Of a stretch of 64,000 nt of DNA, positions 26,145 through 35,641 are shown in pieces. Numbering within the stretch: the first letter of the stretch is position 1; every line of letters begins with the position of its first letter. A program made the translations under genes and the position numbers. The DNA comes from Aureimonas sp. SA4125 (GTDB taxonomy: Bacteria; Pseudomonadota; Alphaproteobacteria; Rhizobiales; Rhizobiaceae), in assembly GCF_019973775.1 (NCBI RefSeq), contig NZ_AP025032.1, forward strand, positions 4,120,001 through 4,184,000, written 5' to 3'. The notes beneath the pieces were generated by a model. That model had not been told where the DNA came from. It searched no databases and saw only the letters and a program-made list of their open reading frames with translations.

Positions 26145-27075
26145 GAGCCCGATTCAGAAGTTTCTCAAGCGTAGCAATATCTTGCGGTTCGCCGGGTAAG
26201 CATGCGGATGGAGGCGATCAGCGCCCATGCGGTTGAAGAGGAGACGGAAGTTTCCCAGTCTTTTGCGAGGCGGCGGCATCGTCCGAGCCACGCGAAAGTG
26301 CGCTCGACGACCCACCGTCGAGGCAGGATCTCGAAGCCTTTGGCGACATCTGATCGCTTGATGATCTCGATGGTCCAGTCGCCATGGCGGGCGATCGCGT
26401 CGCGCAGTTTCTGCCCGGCGTAACCGCCATCGGCGAAGACATGGCGCAGCCACGGGAAACGCCGGCGTATCGCCTTGAGCACATCGACGGCGCCGTCCCG
26501 GTCTTGAATATCGGCGGCATGCACGAGAATCATGACCAGGAAGCCGCAGGTGTCGGTGAGGATATGGCGCTTGCGGCCCTTGATCTTCTTGCCGGCGTCA
26601 TAGCCGCAAATCCCGCCGCTTTCCGTGGTTTTGACCGACTGGCTATCGATGACACCGGCACTGGGCGAGGCTTCGCGTCCTTCGATTTCGCGCAGGCTCA
26701 TGACCAGCGCCATGTTGATCGCATCGAACAGACCGGCATCGCGCCACGCGTAAAAATAGCGCCGCACCGTCGAAACCGGCGGAAAGCATTTGGGCAACAG
26801 CCGCCATGCACATCCGCTCGATGCGATGTAGAGCAAGGCGTTCACAACTTCGCGCATGTCCGCCGAGCGGCGCCGCCCTCCGCGTTTCGCGGCTGGGATA
26901 AACGGAGCCGTCACCATCCACTCCCGATCCGTCATATCGCTTGGATACCGCAACCCCTCCCGGCTATGCTCGCGCCGGGCAATACCAGACCATGCCATCG
27001 TTCACTCCATCTCCTCGCAAAGACGGCCTGAATCACAACATACTGGTATTGCTCAACAACTTTCGGATCGGGCTC
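26145..27075 (-). mobile_element. IS5-family insertion sequence, complete
   Basis: 931 bp bounded by imperfect 18-bp terminal inverted repeats: GAGCCCGATTCAGAAGTT at the left and, read inward, GAGCCCGATCCGAAAGTT at the right (15 of 18 identical). It is flanked by the direct repeat TAA (26142-26144 and 27076-27078), the TNA duplication known for the IS427-like branch of IS5. One intact transposase fills it. It interrupts the cassette between leader RNA and small ORF. Confidence 0.93.
26165..26998 (-). CDS. IS5-family transposase
   Basis: 277 residues. The N-terminal half carries the IS5-type helix-turn-helix region (DREWMVTAPFIPAAKRGGRRR, GCAWRLLPKCFPPVSTVRRYF). The DDE catalytic residues are in GVIDSQSVKTTE (first Asp), HVFADGGYAGQ (second Asp) and RRWVVERTFAWLGRCRRL (Glu). 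A single frame, without the programmed frameshift seen in some IS5 subgroups. It reads towards the leader RNA, so its transcript would be antisense to the interrupted cassette. Confidence 0.95.
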   Translation of the reverse strand: MAWSGIARREHSREGLRYPSDMTDREWMVTAPFIPAAKRGGRRRSADMREVVNALLYIASSGCAWRLLPKCFPPVSTVRRYFYAWRDAGLFDAINMALVMSLREIEGREASPSAGVIDSQSVKTTESGGICGYDAGKKIKGRKRHILTDTCGFLVMILVHAADIQDRDGAVDVLKAIRRRFPWLRHVFADGGYAGQKLRDAIARHGDWTIEIIKRSDVAKGFEILPRRWVVERTFAWLGRCRRLAKDWETSVSSSTAWALIASIRMLTRRTARYCYA

Positions 27076-27083
27076 TAAAAGAA

Positions 27084-27218
27084 ATGAGCATCGAAAATCG
27101 TCACCAGCGGCGTCGCCGCCGGCTTAACCGCGTTTGGCTTTTCAAGCTGTTCGTCGGCATAGGTCAGGCAGCATTTTATGTTGTGCGTTTCTGGTTCTGG
27201 TTGTCAGACCGGGAGTGA
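27084..27218 (+). CDS. 44-residue single-helix membrane peptide, possible toxin of the RT cassette
   Basis: The product is MSIENRH, then five Arg, then a hydrophobic aromatic helix from about residue 17 to 40 (VWLFKLFVGIGQ to RFWFWL) and a short charged tail. A basic N-terminus plus one aromatic-rich helix is the layout of many small membrane toxins. The ATG is now only 9 bases from the IS5 end without a good ribosome site, but in the uninterrupted sequence AGAGG would precede it by 8 bases, which argues it was a true gene. It ends 36 bases before the XRE gene. Confidence 0.6.
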   Translation: MSIENRHQRRRRRLNRVWLFKLFVGIGQAAFYVVRFWFWLSDRE

Positions 27219-27254
27219 GCGGCGACCTCGAAGATAGCCGAAAAGGAGTCGAAC

Positions 27255-27578
27255 ATGAGCGATGTTAAGCGTCCAATGATTAATCAAGCACTTCGGCTGC
27301 TGCGCCTGTATCTAGGGATTTCGCAGAAGCGTATCGCCACGGAGCTTGAAATTTCCCAGTCTATGATTTCCGATATCGAGAACGGCTCGAAGCCCGTCTC
27401 CATGGAAGTTCTTGAGAGATACAGCACTAAATTCAATATCAAGATGTCTCAAATCCTGTTTTTTGCAGAAGAGCTCAATGGAGAGCCAGTTAAAACGCGA
27501 GGGAAGCTTATAATTGCGAATAGAGTTCTATCTCTGCTCGACACTTTGTCGCCGCGGGAGATTGCTGATGCTTCCTAG
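27255..27578 (+). CDS. XRE-family helix-turn-helix regulator of the RT cassette
   Basis: 107 residues. A Cro/CI-type helix-turn-helix occupies residues 9-65: LRLLRLYLGISQKRIATELEIS followed by QSMISDIENGSKPVSMEVLERYS. The C-terminal 40 residues have no known domain. AAGGAG precedes the ATG by a normal distance. It overlaps the reverse transcriptase start by 11 bases, so the two are translationally coupled. HTH proteins accompany one of the described retron types, where they may act as repressor or antitoxin; that role here is an inference. Base composition is lower in GC than the flanks. Confidence 0.88.
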   Translation: MSDVKRPMINQALRLLRLYLGISQKRIATELEISQSMISDIENGSKPVSMEVLERYSTKFNIKMSQILFFAEELNGEPVKTRGKLIIANRVLSLLDTLSPREIADAS

Positions 27579-28605
27579 AAGTCAACAGCGAGAGCGCTAT
27601 GAGCTCGAGCGTTCACCGTTAGCGCAAAAGCCAACCCAGAGAGATGTTGCTCAATTACTTGGTGAAACGCGCGACGACCTACGTAGACTTCGAAATTACA
27701 AAGAACACTTTATAGTACGCAGAACAGCCATCATCGGCAAGAAGGGCAAAATCCGCGAGCTGGCCTATCCGGAAGGTCGGCTACGAGCCCTACACGAGCG
27801 CCTTAAGTACCAGCTTAATAAGGTTAAACAGCCGAATTACTTATTTAGTCCGCGTCTGCGCCGAAGTCAACGAGACAATGCAGCACTACACCTCGAGCAA
27901 AATCAGTATCTAACACTTGATCTTAAGCAGTTCTATCCTTCCACAAATGAAAGTATGGTCAGGTCGTGGATGCGCGATCAACTTGGAATGTACGAGGATG
28001 TTTCTGGACTGCTAACTGACTTATGCACGGTTGATGGCAAAGTTTCCTTTGGCTCCCCCTTAACTCCGGTACTGTGCAGTCTAATTCATAAGTCTATGTT
28101 CGATCAGATCGCTCGTATTTGCGATAATCGGGGATTGACATATTCGGTATGGGTTGACGATCTCACTATTTCAGGTCGTTTTATTCCAGGAGAGGTCCTG
28201 AATGAAATACGTTGGGTGGTACGTGATGCAGGACTGAAATCGCATGCGGTTAAATATAGAAATGGAAATCGTCCGGTATTTATAACAGGTATCGGAGTGG
28301 TCGGGCGCAAACTTATCGCGCCAAGCTCGCTAAATCTGAAAATTAGAGTTGCGTGGTCTGAATATCATACAGCGCTGTCGGATGATGAGCGCGACGAAAT
28401 CTGCCAGCGCCTGCTTTCATATTTAGGAACTCTACGCCATATATCCGGATCAACCTCGGAAACAGGCCGTAAGATTTCCGATCAGATGAACTCACTGAGA
28501 CAGAAAAGGTCCGCAAGGCGATTTGCATCAGAAGCCACACGTAATGAAGTCACGAAGTCGCCTCCCGCCCCGAAAATGGCTGATCCATTGGGCCTTCCTT
28601 GGTAG
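27568..28605 (+). CDS. retron-type reverse transcriptase
   Basis: 345 residues. Fingers/palm motifs: KIRELAYPEGRLRALHERL (motif 1 area), YLTLDLKQFYPST with catalytic Asp118 (motif A), FGSPLTPVLCSLI at 161-173 (motif B/4) and VWVDDLTISG with Asp197-Asp198 (motif C). The FITGIGV block at 238-244 corresponds to the VTG motif of the retron-specific Y region. There is no maturase X or endonuclease domain, which excludes a group II intron protein. Motif C has Trp where most RTs have Tyr (WVDD for YADD). The gene is AT-richer than its neighbours, consistent with transfer. Such RTs make multicopy single-stranded DNA or act in antiphage defence. Confidence 0.9.
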   Translation: MLPRSQQRERYELERSPLAQKPTQRDVAQLLGETRDDLRRLRNYKEHFIVRRTAIIGKKGKIRELAYPEGRLRALHERLKYQLNKVKQPNYLFSPRLRRSQRDNAALHLEQNQYLTLDLKQFYPSTNESMVRSWMRDQLGMYEDVSGLLTDLCTVDGKVSFGSPLTPVLCSLIHKSMFDQIARICDNRGLTYSVWVDDLTISGRFIPGEVLNEIRWVVRDAGLKSHAVKYRNGNRPVFITGIGVVGRKLIAPSSLNLKIRVAWSEYHTALSDDERDEICQRLLSYLGTLRHISGSTSETGRKISDQMNSLRQKRSARRFASEATRNEVTKSPPAPKMADPLGLPW

Positions 28606-28803
28606 TTGAATGTTGTGCGGACTCGTTGCAGCTCTGTTTTTTCCAACATAGCAATGGCCTCACTGTGCAGGTACTGGCCAAACCCACCCTCGCCACCACC
28701 CCCGCCCTGTGCTACAGCACCCCCTCGCATTGCACTGCAGCATGACGGCCATCCGGCTGCGCCTGCCGTCGCGCTCCGCTTTTCCGATGTCCGGGCTGAA
28801 CCC

Positions 28804-30432
28804 ATGCTGCAGATCAACAATCTCGTCTTCAACGGCTGGGGCCGGAAGTTCTTCGACGATGCGAGCGTGCTCCTGCCGGTCGGGGCGAAGGTCGGGCTGG
28901 TCGGGCGGAACGGCGTCGGCAAGTCGACGCTGTTCAAGCTGATCCTCGGGTCGCTGTCGCCCGATGGCGGCGAGATCGCGCTGCCGAAGGCGGCGCGGAT
29001 CGGGTCGGTCGACCAGGAGCATCCGGCAACGCCCATCAGCCTCATCGACACCATTCTCGAGGCCGATCTCGAACGCGCCGAGCTGACCGCGTCGCTGGAG
29101 ACCGCCGAGCCGGAGGCGATGGGCGACATCTACATGCGCCTCTTCGACATCGATGCCGACGGCGCGCCGGCGCGGGCGGCGGAAATTCTGGCGGGCCTCG
29201 GCTTCTCCACCGCCGATCTCGACCGGCCGATGTCGGAATTTTCCGGCGGCTGGCGCATGCGCGTGGCGCTGGCGGCGGCGCTGTTCTCGGCGCCCGACAT
29301 GCTCCTCCTCGACGAGCCGACGAACTATCTCGATCTCGAAGGCGCGCTGTGGCTGGAAGCGCGGCTGAAAAAATATCCGCATACCGCGCTGATCATCAGC
29401 CATGACCGCGAGCTCCTGAACAATTCCGTCGACCACATCCTGCATGTCTCGGAAAAGAAGCTCGACCTCTACACCGGCGGCTACGACGACTTCGAGACGC
29501 GCCGGGCCGAAAACCAGCGCCTCGCGACCTCGGCAAAATCGAAGCAGGACGCCGAGCGCGCCCATCTCCAGAGTTTCGTCGACCGCTTCAAGGCGACGGC
29601 CTCCAAGGCCGCGCAGGCGCAGTCGCGGATGAAGCGCCTCGCCAAGATGCAACCCGTCGGCCTCACCATCGAGGAGCGCATCGCGCCCTTCACGCTGCCC
29701 TCGCCGAAACGCCCGCTGGCGCCGCCCTTGATGCAGCTCGACGAGGTCGACGTCGGCTATGCCGACGGCGTGCCGGTGCTGAAGGGGCTGAACCTTCGCC
29801 TCGACGTCAACGACCGAATCGGCCTTCTCGGCGTCAACGGCGCGGGCAAGTCGACCTTCGCAAAACTCGCCGCCGGCGCCCTGCAGCCTTTGTCCGGGCG
29901 CATGCAGCGCGACCGCCGGGTGGAAGTCGGCTGGTTCCACCAGCACCAGATCGAGGCGCTGGACCCGCAGGACACGCCGATGGACATCATCCGGCGGTCG
30001 CTGCCGGACGCCTCCGAGGCGCAGCGGCGCTCGAAGCTGTCGCAGTTCGGCTTCAATTTCGACAAGCAGGAGACGATCGTCGACGCGCTGTCGGGCGGCG
30101 AGCGGGCGCGGCTGCTGCTGAACCAGGTGGCGATGACGGCGCCGCACATCCTCATCCTCGACGAGCCGACGAACCATCTCGACATCGATTCCCGCCGGGC
30201 GCTGCTCGACGCCTTGAACGACTACGAGGGTGCCGTCATCCTCGTCACGCATGACCGCTCGCTGATGGAACTCGTCGCCGACCGCCTGTGGCTCGCCGCC
30301 GACGGCCATGTGAAGCCCTTCGACGGCGACATGGACGACTACGCCAAATTCGTCCTCGAACGCACCCGCGCCGGCCAGCGCGCGCCGAGCCAGGTCCGCG
30401 AAGGCAAGCAGAAGAAACGCGCCCGGGGATAA
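28804..30432 (+). CDS. ABC-F family ATPase
   Basis: 542 residues with two ATP-binding cassettes and no membrane part. Walker A motifs are GRNGVGKST (about 33-41) and GVNGAGKST; signatures are EFSGGWRMRVALA and LSGGERARLLL; Walker B are LLLDEPTNYLD and LILDEPTNHLD. An ABC-F linker rich in Arg/Lys joins the halves. ABC-F proteins act on the ribosome in translation or antibiotic protection; this one resembles the Uup/YheS housekeeping group. ATG at 28804 is chosen because the cassette begins there (MLQINNLVFNGWG). Confidence 0.94.
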   Translation: MLQINNLVFNGWGRKFFDDASVLLPVGAKVGLVGRNGVGKSTLFKLILGSLSPDGGEIALPKAARIGSVDQEHPATPISLIDTILEADLERAELTASLETAEPEAMGDIYMRLFDIDADGAPARAAEILAGLGFSTADLDRPMSEFSGGWRMRVALAAALFSAPDMLLLDEPTNYLDLEGALWLEARLKKYPHTALIISHDRELLNNSVDHILHVSEKKLDLYTGGYDDFETRRAENQRLATSAKSKQDAERAHLQSFVDRFKATASKAAQAQSRMKRLAKMQPVGLTIEERIAPFTLPSPKRPLAPPLMQLDEVDVGYADGVPVLKGLNLRLDVNDRIGLLGVNGAGKSTFAKLAAGALQPLSGRMQRDRRVEVGWFHQHQIEALDPQDTPMDIIRRSLPDASEAQRRSKLSQFGFNFDKQETIVDALSGGERARLLLNQVAMTAPHILILDEPTNHLDIDSRRALLDALNDYEGAVILVTHDRSLMELVADRLWLAADGHVKPFDGDMDDYAKFVLERTRAGQRAPSQVREGKQKKRARG

Positions 30433-30640
30433 GGGCTTTGGCGCGGGCCGCGAGGTGGCAGGGCGGCTGATGCTGGTGGCGCGCCACTTCTGCCGGGCTC
30501 GGGCGCCAAGGCGGCGAGTGACGGCGACGCATGCCCCCCGTACCAATCGCCCACAGGAGAAGCGCCGCCCTCTCATCGGCCAGGCCGGGGTGCATCGCGC
30601 CAAAATCCCTGCCACAATGGCGGCATCCGGGAGACCCCTC

Positions 30641-31045
30641 ATGCTCCGCCTTGCTCTCCTCGCTTTCCTCCTGCCGCTGCCGGCTCTGGCCGACGAGACC
30701 CCCGACCTCTCCGGCACCTGGCAGGGCACCTACGACTGCGCGCAAGGCGTGACCGGCCTCGTCCTGACCTTTTCGCCCGATCCGCGCGGCGGCTATGTCG
30801 GCACCTTCGCCTTCCGCGCCGTGAAGGAGAACCCCGGCGTTTCCGCCGGCGCTTTCGCCGTGACGGCGCTGTACGACCTGGAGGAGAACAGCTTTACCGT
30901 CGATCCCGGCCTCTGGCTGACGCAGCCGGGCGGCTTCGTCACCGTGCCGCTGGTCGGCAGGCTTTCGGAGGACGGCCAGGCCTTTGCCGGCGAGGTGCTG
31001 ACCAGGGGATGCGGTAAGTTCCTGGTCCGGCGCTATCTTTCCTGA
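30641..31045 (+). CDS. secreted hypothetical protein
   Basis: 134 residues with a clear Sec signal peptide (MLRLALLAFLLPLPALADE). The mature 115 residues are beta-rich: LSGTWQGTYDCAQGVTGLVLTF, GGYVGTFAFRAV, VTVPLVGRLSEDGQAF and a C-terminal RGCGKFLVRRYL. The start is common in small lipocalin-like or beta-barrel periplasmic proteins, but I do not recognise a family. Two Cys could form a disulfide in the periplasm. It sits upstream of the exbB operon on the same strand but separated by the candidate iron-regulated promoter region. Confidence 0.75.
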   Translation: MLRLALLAFLLPLPALADETPDLSGTWQGTYDCAQGVTGLVLTFSPDPRGGYVGTFAFRAVKENPGVSAGAFAVTALYDLEENSFTVDPGLWLTQPGGFVTVPLVGRLSEDGQAFAGEVLTRGCGKFLVRRYLS

Positions 31046-31096
31046 CGCCGCGCGGGGGTCAACGGCGACGGCCGCGCATCTCTCGGGCGCGCGAAA

Positions 31097-31113
31097 TCTA
31101 GAACGTTTCCAAT
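31097..31113 (+). promoter_or_regulatory. candidate Irr (ICE) box
   Basis: TCTAGAACGTTTCCAAT matches 11 of 14 informative positions of the ICE box TTTAGAAnnnTTCTAAA bound by the rhizobial iron regulator Irr. It lies about 145 bases upstream of exbB, a typical iron-regulated target. No other copy was searched for. Confidence 0.4.
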
Positions 31114-31160
31114 ATGATGATCCGCTCTGGCGTTTGCGTTGCGAGATGTCTATTGAAACC

Positions 31161-31175
31161 TGATCATCCCTATCA
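31161..31175 (+). promoter_or_regulatory. candidate RirA iron-responsive (IRO) box
   Basis: TGATCATCCCTATCA fits the TGA-N9-TCA core of the iron-responsive operator recognised by RirA in Rhizobiaceae. It lies about 80 bases upstream of exbB. The core is loose and could arise by chance, but its location before an iron-uptake energiser operon supports it. Confidence 0.35.
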
Positions 31176-31255
31176 TGTTCACCTGTACGGGGGTGCGCCG
31201 GGAGACCGCACGGGCGGTCCCCCCGGGTTTCGACGACATCGAGAGAGACGCCGCC

Positions 31256-32404
<1,149 letters not shown>

Positions 32405-32408
32405 GCCC

Positions 32409-32930
32409 GTGGGGATCAAGCTCGGCTCCGGCAGCGACGACGATACCGGCGAGGTTTCCGACATCAACGTGACGCCGTTCATCGACGTCGTCCTCGTCCT
32501 CCTCATCATCTTCATGGTCGCCGCTCCCCTGTCGACGGTCGACGTGCCCGTCGACCTGCCGGTTTCCAACGCCGCGCCGCAGCAGCGGCCGGAGGAGCCG
32601 ATCTTTCTCACCGTGCAGGCGGACCTCTCGCTGTCTCTCGGCAACGAGACGGTCGCGCGCGAAGCGCTGCAGGCGGTTCTCGACCGGCAGAGCGAAGGTG
32701 ACCGGGAGCAGCGCATCTTTCTGCGCGCCGACGGGGCGGTCGCCTACAGCGAACTCATGACCGTGATGAACGTGCTGCGCTCGGCCGGCTACCTGAAGAT
32801 CGGCCTCGTCGGCCTCGAGGATACCGCAGCGCCGGCCGGCCCTTCCGCGCCGGGCGCCGGCGGCCCCGGCACTCTCGCACCGTCCCTTCCTGCCTCGCCG
32901 GGCGACGCGCCCGCGCTCCCGACGCCATGA
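32409..32930 (+). CDS. exbD: TonB-system protein ExbD
   Basis: 173 residues starting at GTG, 4 bases after exbB. The family signature [23 protein letters not shown] holds the single membrane helix and its functional Asp, which takes part in proton translocation. A periplasmic beta/alpha domain follows ([34 protein letters not shown]). The C-terminus ends in a Pro/Gly/Ala-rich tail of about 35 residues. Works with ExbB to energise TonB. Its stop overlaps the tonB start. Confidence 0.94.
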   Translation: MGIKLGSGSDDDTGEVSDINVTPFIDVVLVLLIIFMVAAPLSTVDVPVDLPVSNAAPQQRPEEPIFLTVQADLSLSLGNETVAREALQAVLDRQSEGDREQRIFLRADGAVAYSELMTVMNVLRSAGYLKIGLVGLEDTAAPAGPSAPGAGGPGTLAPSLPASPGDAPALPTP

Positions 32931-33913
32931 CCGAGGCTCCCGACCTACGCGCCCTCGAGGCATCCGGCAGCGGCGCCTGGCGCTGGGGCCTGGCGGCGAG
33001 TGTCGTCGCCGCCGCCTATGGTGGGCTCGTCTGGCTTGCTTTTGCGATGCCGCCGCCGGAAGGCACCATCGGCGAGATCAACGAAGCCGTGATGATCGAA
33101 CTGGAGCCGGTGACGGCCGAAGTCGAAGCACCGCCGCCTGCCCCCGAACCGGTGGAAGAACCCGCGCCGGAAGTCGCCGAGGCGCCGGCCGAGCCTGTGG
33201 CGCCGCCGCCGGAGCCTGCCCCCGAGCCTCTGCCGACGCCCGAACCCGTCGTCGAGGAGCCACCGCCGGAGGTGACGCCGCCGCCGCCCGAGCCCCCGGT
33301 CACACGGCCGCCGCCGGAGCCACCGCTGCCGGAGCCGCCCCCGCCAGAACCCGAGATCGTCGAACCCGAGCCGCTCCCCGAGCCGGAGGAGATCGTGCCG
33401 GATCTGCCGGCGGTGGAGACCGAGGCCGAGGCGATCCTGAACGCCCCCATCCCGATGGCCCGCCCGACCCCGCCCCGGCCACAGCCGATCCGAAAGGAAG
33501 TCCGCAAGCCGCCGCCGCCGAAGAAGAAGACCGTGGCCGAGAAGCCGGCGCGCCGCGAGGTCACCCGCGCCACTCCCCGGCGCACCGCGACCACCGAGCG
33601 CTCCGACTCCGCGCCGGCGCGCAATGCGTCGTCGGCGCCACGCGTCTCGCCGGCCTCCTGGCAGCGCCGGGCGGTCAGCCATTTCCGGAAATTCCGGCGC
33701 AAGGTGACCATCTCGACGAGGGGCGTCGCCCGCGTGGCGGTGACCATCGACCGCGGCGGCCGCGTGGTCTCCGCTCGTCTCGCCAGCTCTTCCGGCAACG
33801 GCGATTTCGATGCCGAAGCCATAGCGCTGGTGCGGCGCGCGAGCCCGATCCCCGCCCCGCCCGAGGGCGTTGGCGGGCGCACCGTCTCGCTGGTCGTGCC
33901 CGTCAACATGTAG
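32927..33913 (+). CDS. tonB: TonB family energy transducer
   Basis: 328 residues. One membrane helix (about 19-38, GLAASVVAAAYGGLVWLAF) anchors the protein. A Pro/Glu-rich spacer of more than 100 residues (about 60-170) and a basic segment (RKPPPPKKK) cross the periplasm. The C-terminal domain (from about 240) has VSHFRKFRRKVTISTRGVARVAVTIDRGGRV and SLVVPVN, the beta strand that pairs with TonB boxes of outer-membrane receptors. Overlaps exbD by 4 bases (ATGA). No receptor is encoded in the window, so substrate is not defined. Confidence 0.94.
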   Translation: MTEAPDLRALEASGSGAWRWGLAASVVAAAYGGLVWLAFAMPPPEGTIGEINEAVMIELEPVTAEVEAPPPAPEPVEEPAPEVAEAPAEPVAPPPEPAPEPLPTPEPVVEEPPPEVTPPPPEPPVTRPPPEPPLPEPPPPEPEIVEPEPLPEPEEIVPDLPAVETEAEAILNAPIPMARPTPPRPQPIRKEVRKPPPPKKKTVAEKPARREVTRATPRRTATTERSDSAPARNASSAPRVSPASWQRRAVSHFRKFRRKVTISTRGVARVAVTIDRGGRVVSARLASSSGNGDFDAEAIALVRRASPIPAPPEGVGGRTVSLVVPVNM

Positions 33914-34025
33914 TCGCGGCGTCGGCAACGCCGGTGGACTCCCCGCCGCCAGTGCATGCCGCGACGGATTGACCGTCGCGCCGAAAGGCGTAATTCAGGG
34001 CCCGTCAATCTCGGGAGGAAGACGC

Positions 34026-34895
34026 ATGAAACTGTTACGCCACGGTCCGCTCGGCGGCGAGAAACCGGGTCTCTTGGCCACCGACGGCACGATCCGCGAC
34101 CTGTCGGGCGCGATCGGCGACCTCGATGCCGCCCGCCTGTCAGCCGAGGGTCTGGCCGAGATCGCGGCACTCGATCCGATGAGCCTGCCGGTCGTGGATG
34201 CGGCAACGCGTCTCGGCTGCCCCGTCTCCCGGGTCGGCAAGTTCATCGCCATCGGCCTGAACTTTTCCGATCACGCGGCCGAATCCGGCCTGCCGGTGCC
34301 GGAGGAGCCCGTCGTCTTCATGAAGGCGACGAGCTGCATCGTCGGACCGAACGACGACGTGATGCTGCCGAAGGATTCCGTCAAGACCGACTGGGAGGTC
34401 GAACTGGGCATCGTCATCGGCGCCACGGCCCGCCATGTCAGCGAGGAGAAGGCGCTGGACTGCGTCGCCGGCTACGCCCTCATCCATGACGTGTCGGAGC
34501 GCGAATTCCAGATCGAGCGTGGCGGCACCTGGGATAAGGGCAAGGGTTGCGATACCTTCGGCCCGATCGGCCCCTGGCTCGTCACCAAGGACGAGGTCGG
34601 CGACGTCCAGGCGCTCGGCATGTGGCTCGATGTCAATGGTGTGCGCAAGCAGACCGGCACCACCGCGACGATGATCTTTTCGGCCGCCCACATCGTCTCC
34701 TATGTCAGCCGCTTCATGACGCTGGAGCCGGGCGACGTCATCACCACCGGCACGCCGCCCGGTGTCGGCATGGGCATGAAGCCGCCGCAGTATCTGAAGG
34801 CGGGCGACGTCGTGACGCTCGGCATCGACAAGCTCGGCAGCCAGCGCCAGACGGTCGTCGCCTTCGACGCCGTCTACCCCGCGGCGGCGGAATGA
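34026..34895 (+). CDS. fumarylacetoacetate hydrolase family protein
   Basis: 289 residues. FAH-fold motifs: KFIAIGLNFSDHAAESG, PVVFMKATSCIVGPND, metal ligands in DWEVELGIVIG and ALIHDVSEREFQIERGG, and ITTGTPPGVGMGM at the C-terminus. The close pairing with the following dehydrogenase recalls non-phosphorylated L-rhamnose/L-fucose pathways, where this enzyme cleaves 2,4-diketo-3-deoxy-sugar acids to pyruvate and an aldehyde or acid. That assignment is inferred; other 2-keto acid hydrolases remain possible. GGGAGG precedes the ATG. Confidence 0.88.
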   Translation: MKLLRHGPLGGEKPGLLATDGTIRDLSGAIGDLDAARLSAEGLAEIAALDPMSLPVVDAATRLGCPVSRVGKFIAIGLNFSDHAAESGLPVPEEPVVFMKATSCIVGPNDDVMLPKDSVKTDWEVELGIVIGATARHVSEEKALDCVAGYALIHDVSEREFQIERGGTWDKGKGCDTFGPIGPWLVTKDEVGDVQALGMWLDVNGVRKQTGTTATMIFSAAHIVSYVSRFMTLEPGDVITTGTPPGVGMGMKPPQYLKAGDVVTLGIDKLGSQRQTVVAFDAVYPAAAE

Positions 34896-35629
34896 GCGGG
34901 CGCTTCTCCGGCCGCCGGGCGGTCGTCACCGGGGGTGCCGCCGGTATCGGCCTCACCGTCGCGCGGCGGATCGTCGCCGAGGGCGGCACGGTGGCGATCT
35001 GGGACCGCGATGCCGAACGGGCAGCGGCAGAGGCCGCCACGCTCGGCGGCATGGCCGTGTCGCTCGACATCGCCGACTGGCCGTCCGTCGAAAAGGCTGC
35101 GGCCGAAACGGCGGAAAGGCTCGGCGGCATCGACATTCTCGTCGCTTCCGCCGGCATCACCGGTCCGAACGCCACGCTCGAGGACTATCCGCCGGACGCC
35201 TGGAGAAAGGTCTTCGACGTCAACGTCCACGGCCTCTTCCACTGCGACAAGGCGGTGGTGCCGTTCATGCGGACCGGCGGCTACGGCCGCATCGTGAACA
35301 TCGCCTCGGTCGCCGGCAAGGAGGGCAATCCCAACGCGTCGGCCTATTCCGCCTCCAAGGCGGCGGTGATCGGCCTCACCAAGTCGCTCGGCAAGGAATT
35401 GGCGACAACCGGCATCACGGTAAACTGCGTGACGCCGGCAGCGGTGAAGACGGCGATCTTCGACCAGATGAGCGAGGCGCATATCGCCTTCATGCTGTCG
35501 AAGATCCCCATCGGCCGCTTTGGCACGGTCGACGAGGTCGCCAGCCTCGTCTGCTGGCTCGCCAGCGAGGAATGCTCCTTCACGACCTCCGCGGTCTTCG
35601 ACATTTCCGGGGGTCGCGCAACCTACTGA
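34892..35629 (+). CDS. short-chain dehydrogenase/reductase
   Basis: 245 residues of the classical SDR family: cofactor loop TGGAAGIGLTVAR, NNAG-equivalent VASAGITGPN, catalytic Ser in NIASVAGKEGN and Tyr-Lys in AYSASKAAVIG. C-terminal ISGGRATY is normal. It overlaps the hydrolase gene by 4 bases (ATGA), so the two act in one pathway, probably oxidation of a 3-deoxy-2-keto sugar acid before hydrolysis by the upstream protein. The acidic Asp after strand 2 (IWDRDAE) suggests NAD preference. Confidence 0.92.
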   Translation: MSGRFSGRRAVVTGGAAGIGLTVARRIVAEGGTVAIWDRDAERAAAEAATLGGMAVSLDIADWPSVEKAAAETAERLGGIDILVASAGITGPNATLEDYPPDAWRKVFDVNVHGLFHCDKAVVPFMRTGGYGRIVNIASVAGKEGNPNASAYSASKAAVIGLTKSLGKELATTGITVNCVTPAAVKTAIFDQMSEAHIAFMLSKIPIGRFGTVDEVASLVCWLASEECSFTTSAVFDISGGRATY

Positions 35630-35641
35630 CGACTCCCAAAG

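Noticed and set aside
25887..27102. Ten-base inverted arms GGCGATTTTC / GAAAATCGTC as retron a1/a2 repeats around the leader
   Set aside because: The left arm lies upstream of the best promoter, no AGC branch-site motif follows it, and the right arm is inside the peptide coding sequence; probably chance, though worth testing in homologues.
26856..27218. 120-residue frame entering the small membrane ORF from within the IS5
   Set aside because: The first 76 residues are antisense to the transposase; only the 44-residue part from 27084 has a reconstructed RBS.
33016..34206. Gly/Ser-rich frame opposite tonB
   Set aside because: Mirror image of the Pro/Glu-rich tonB spacer; no start or domain support.
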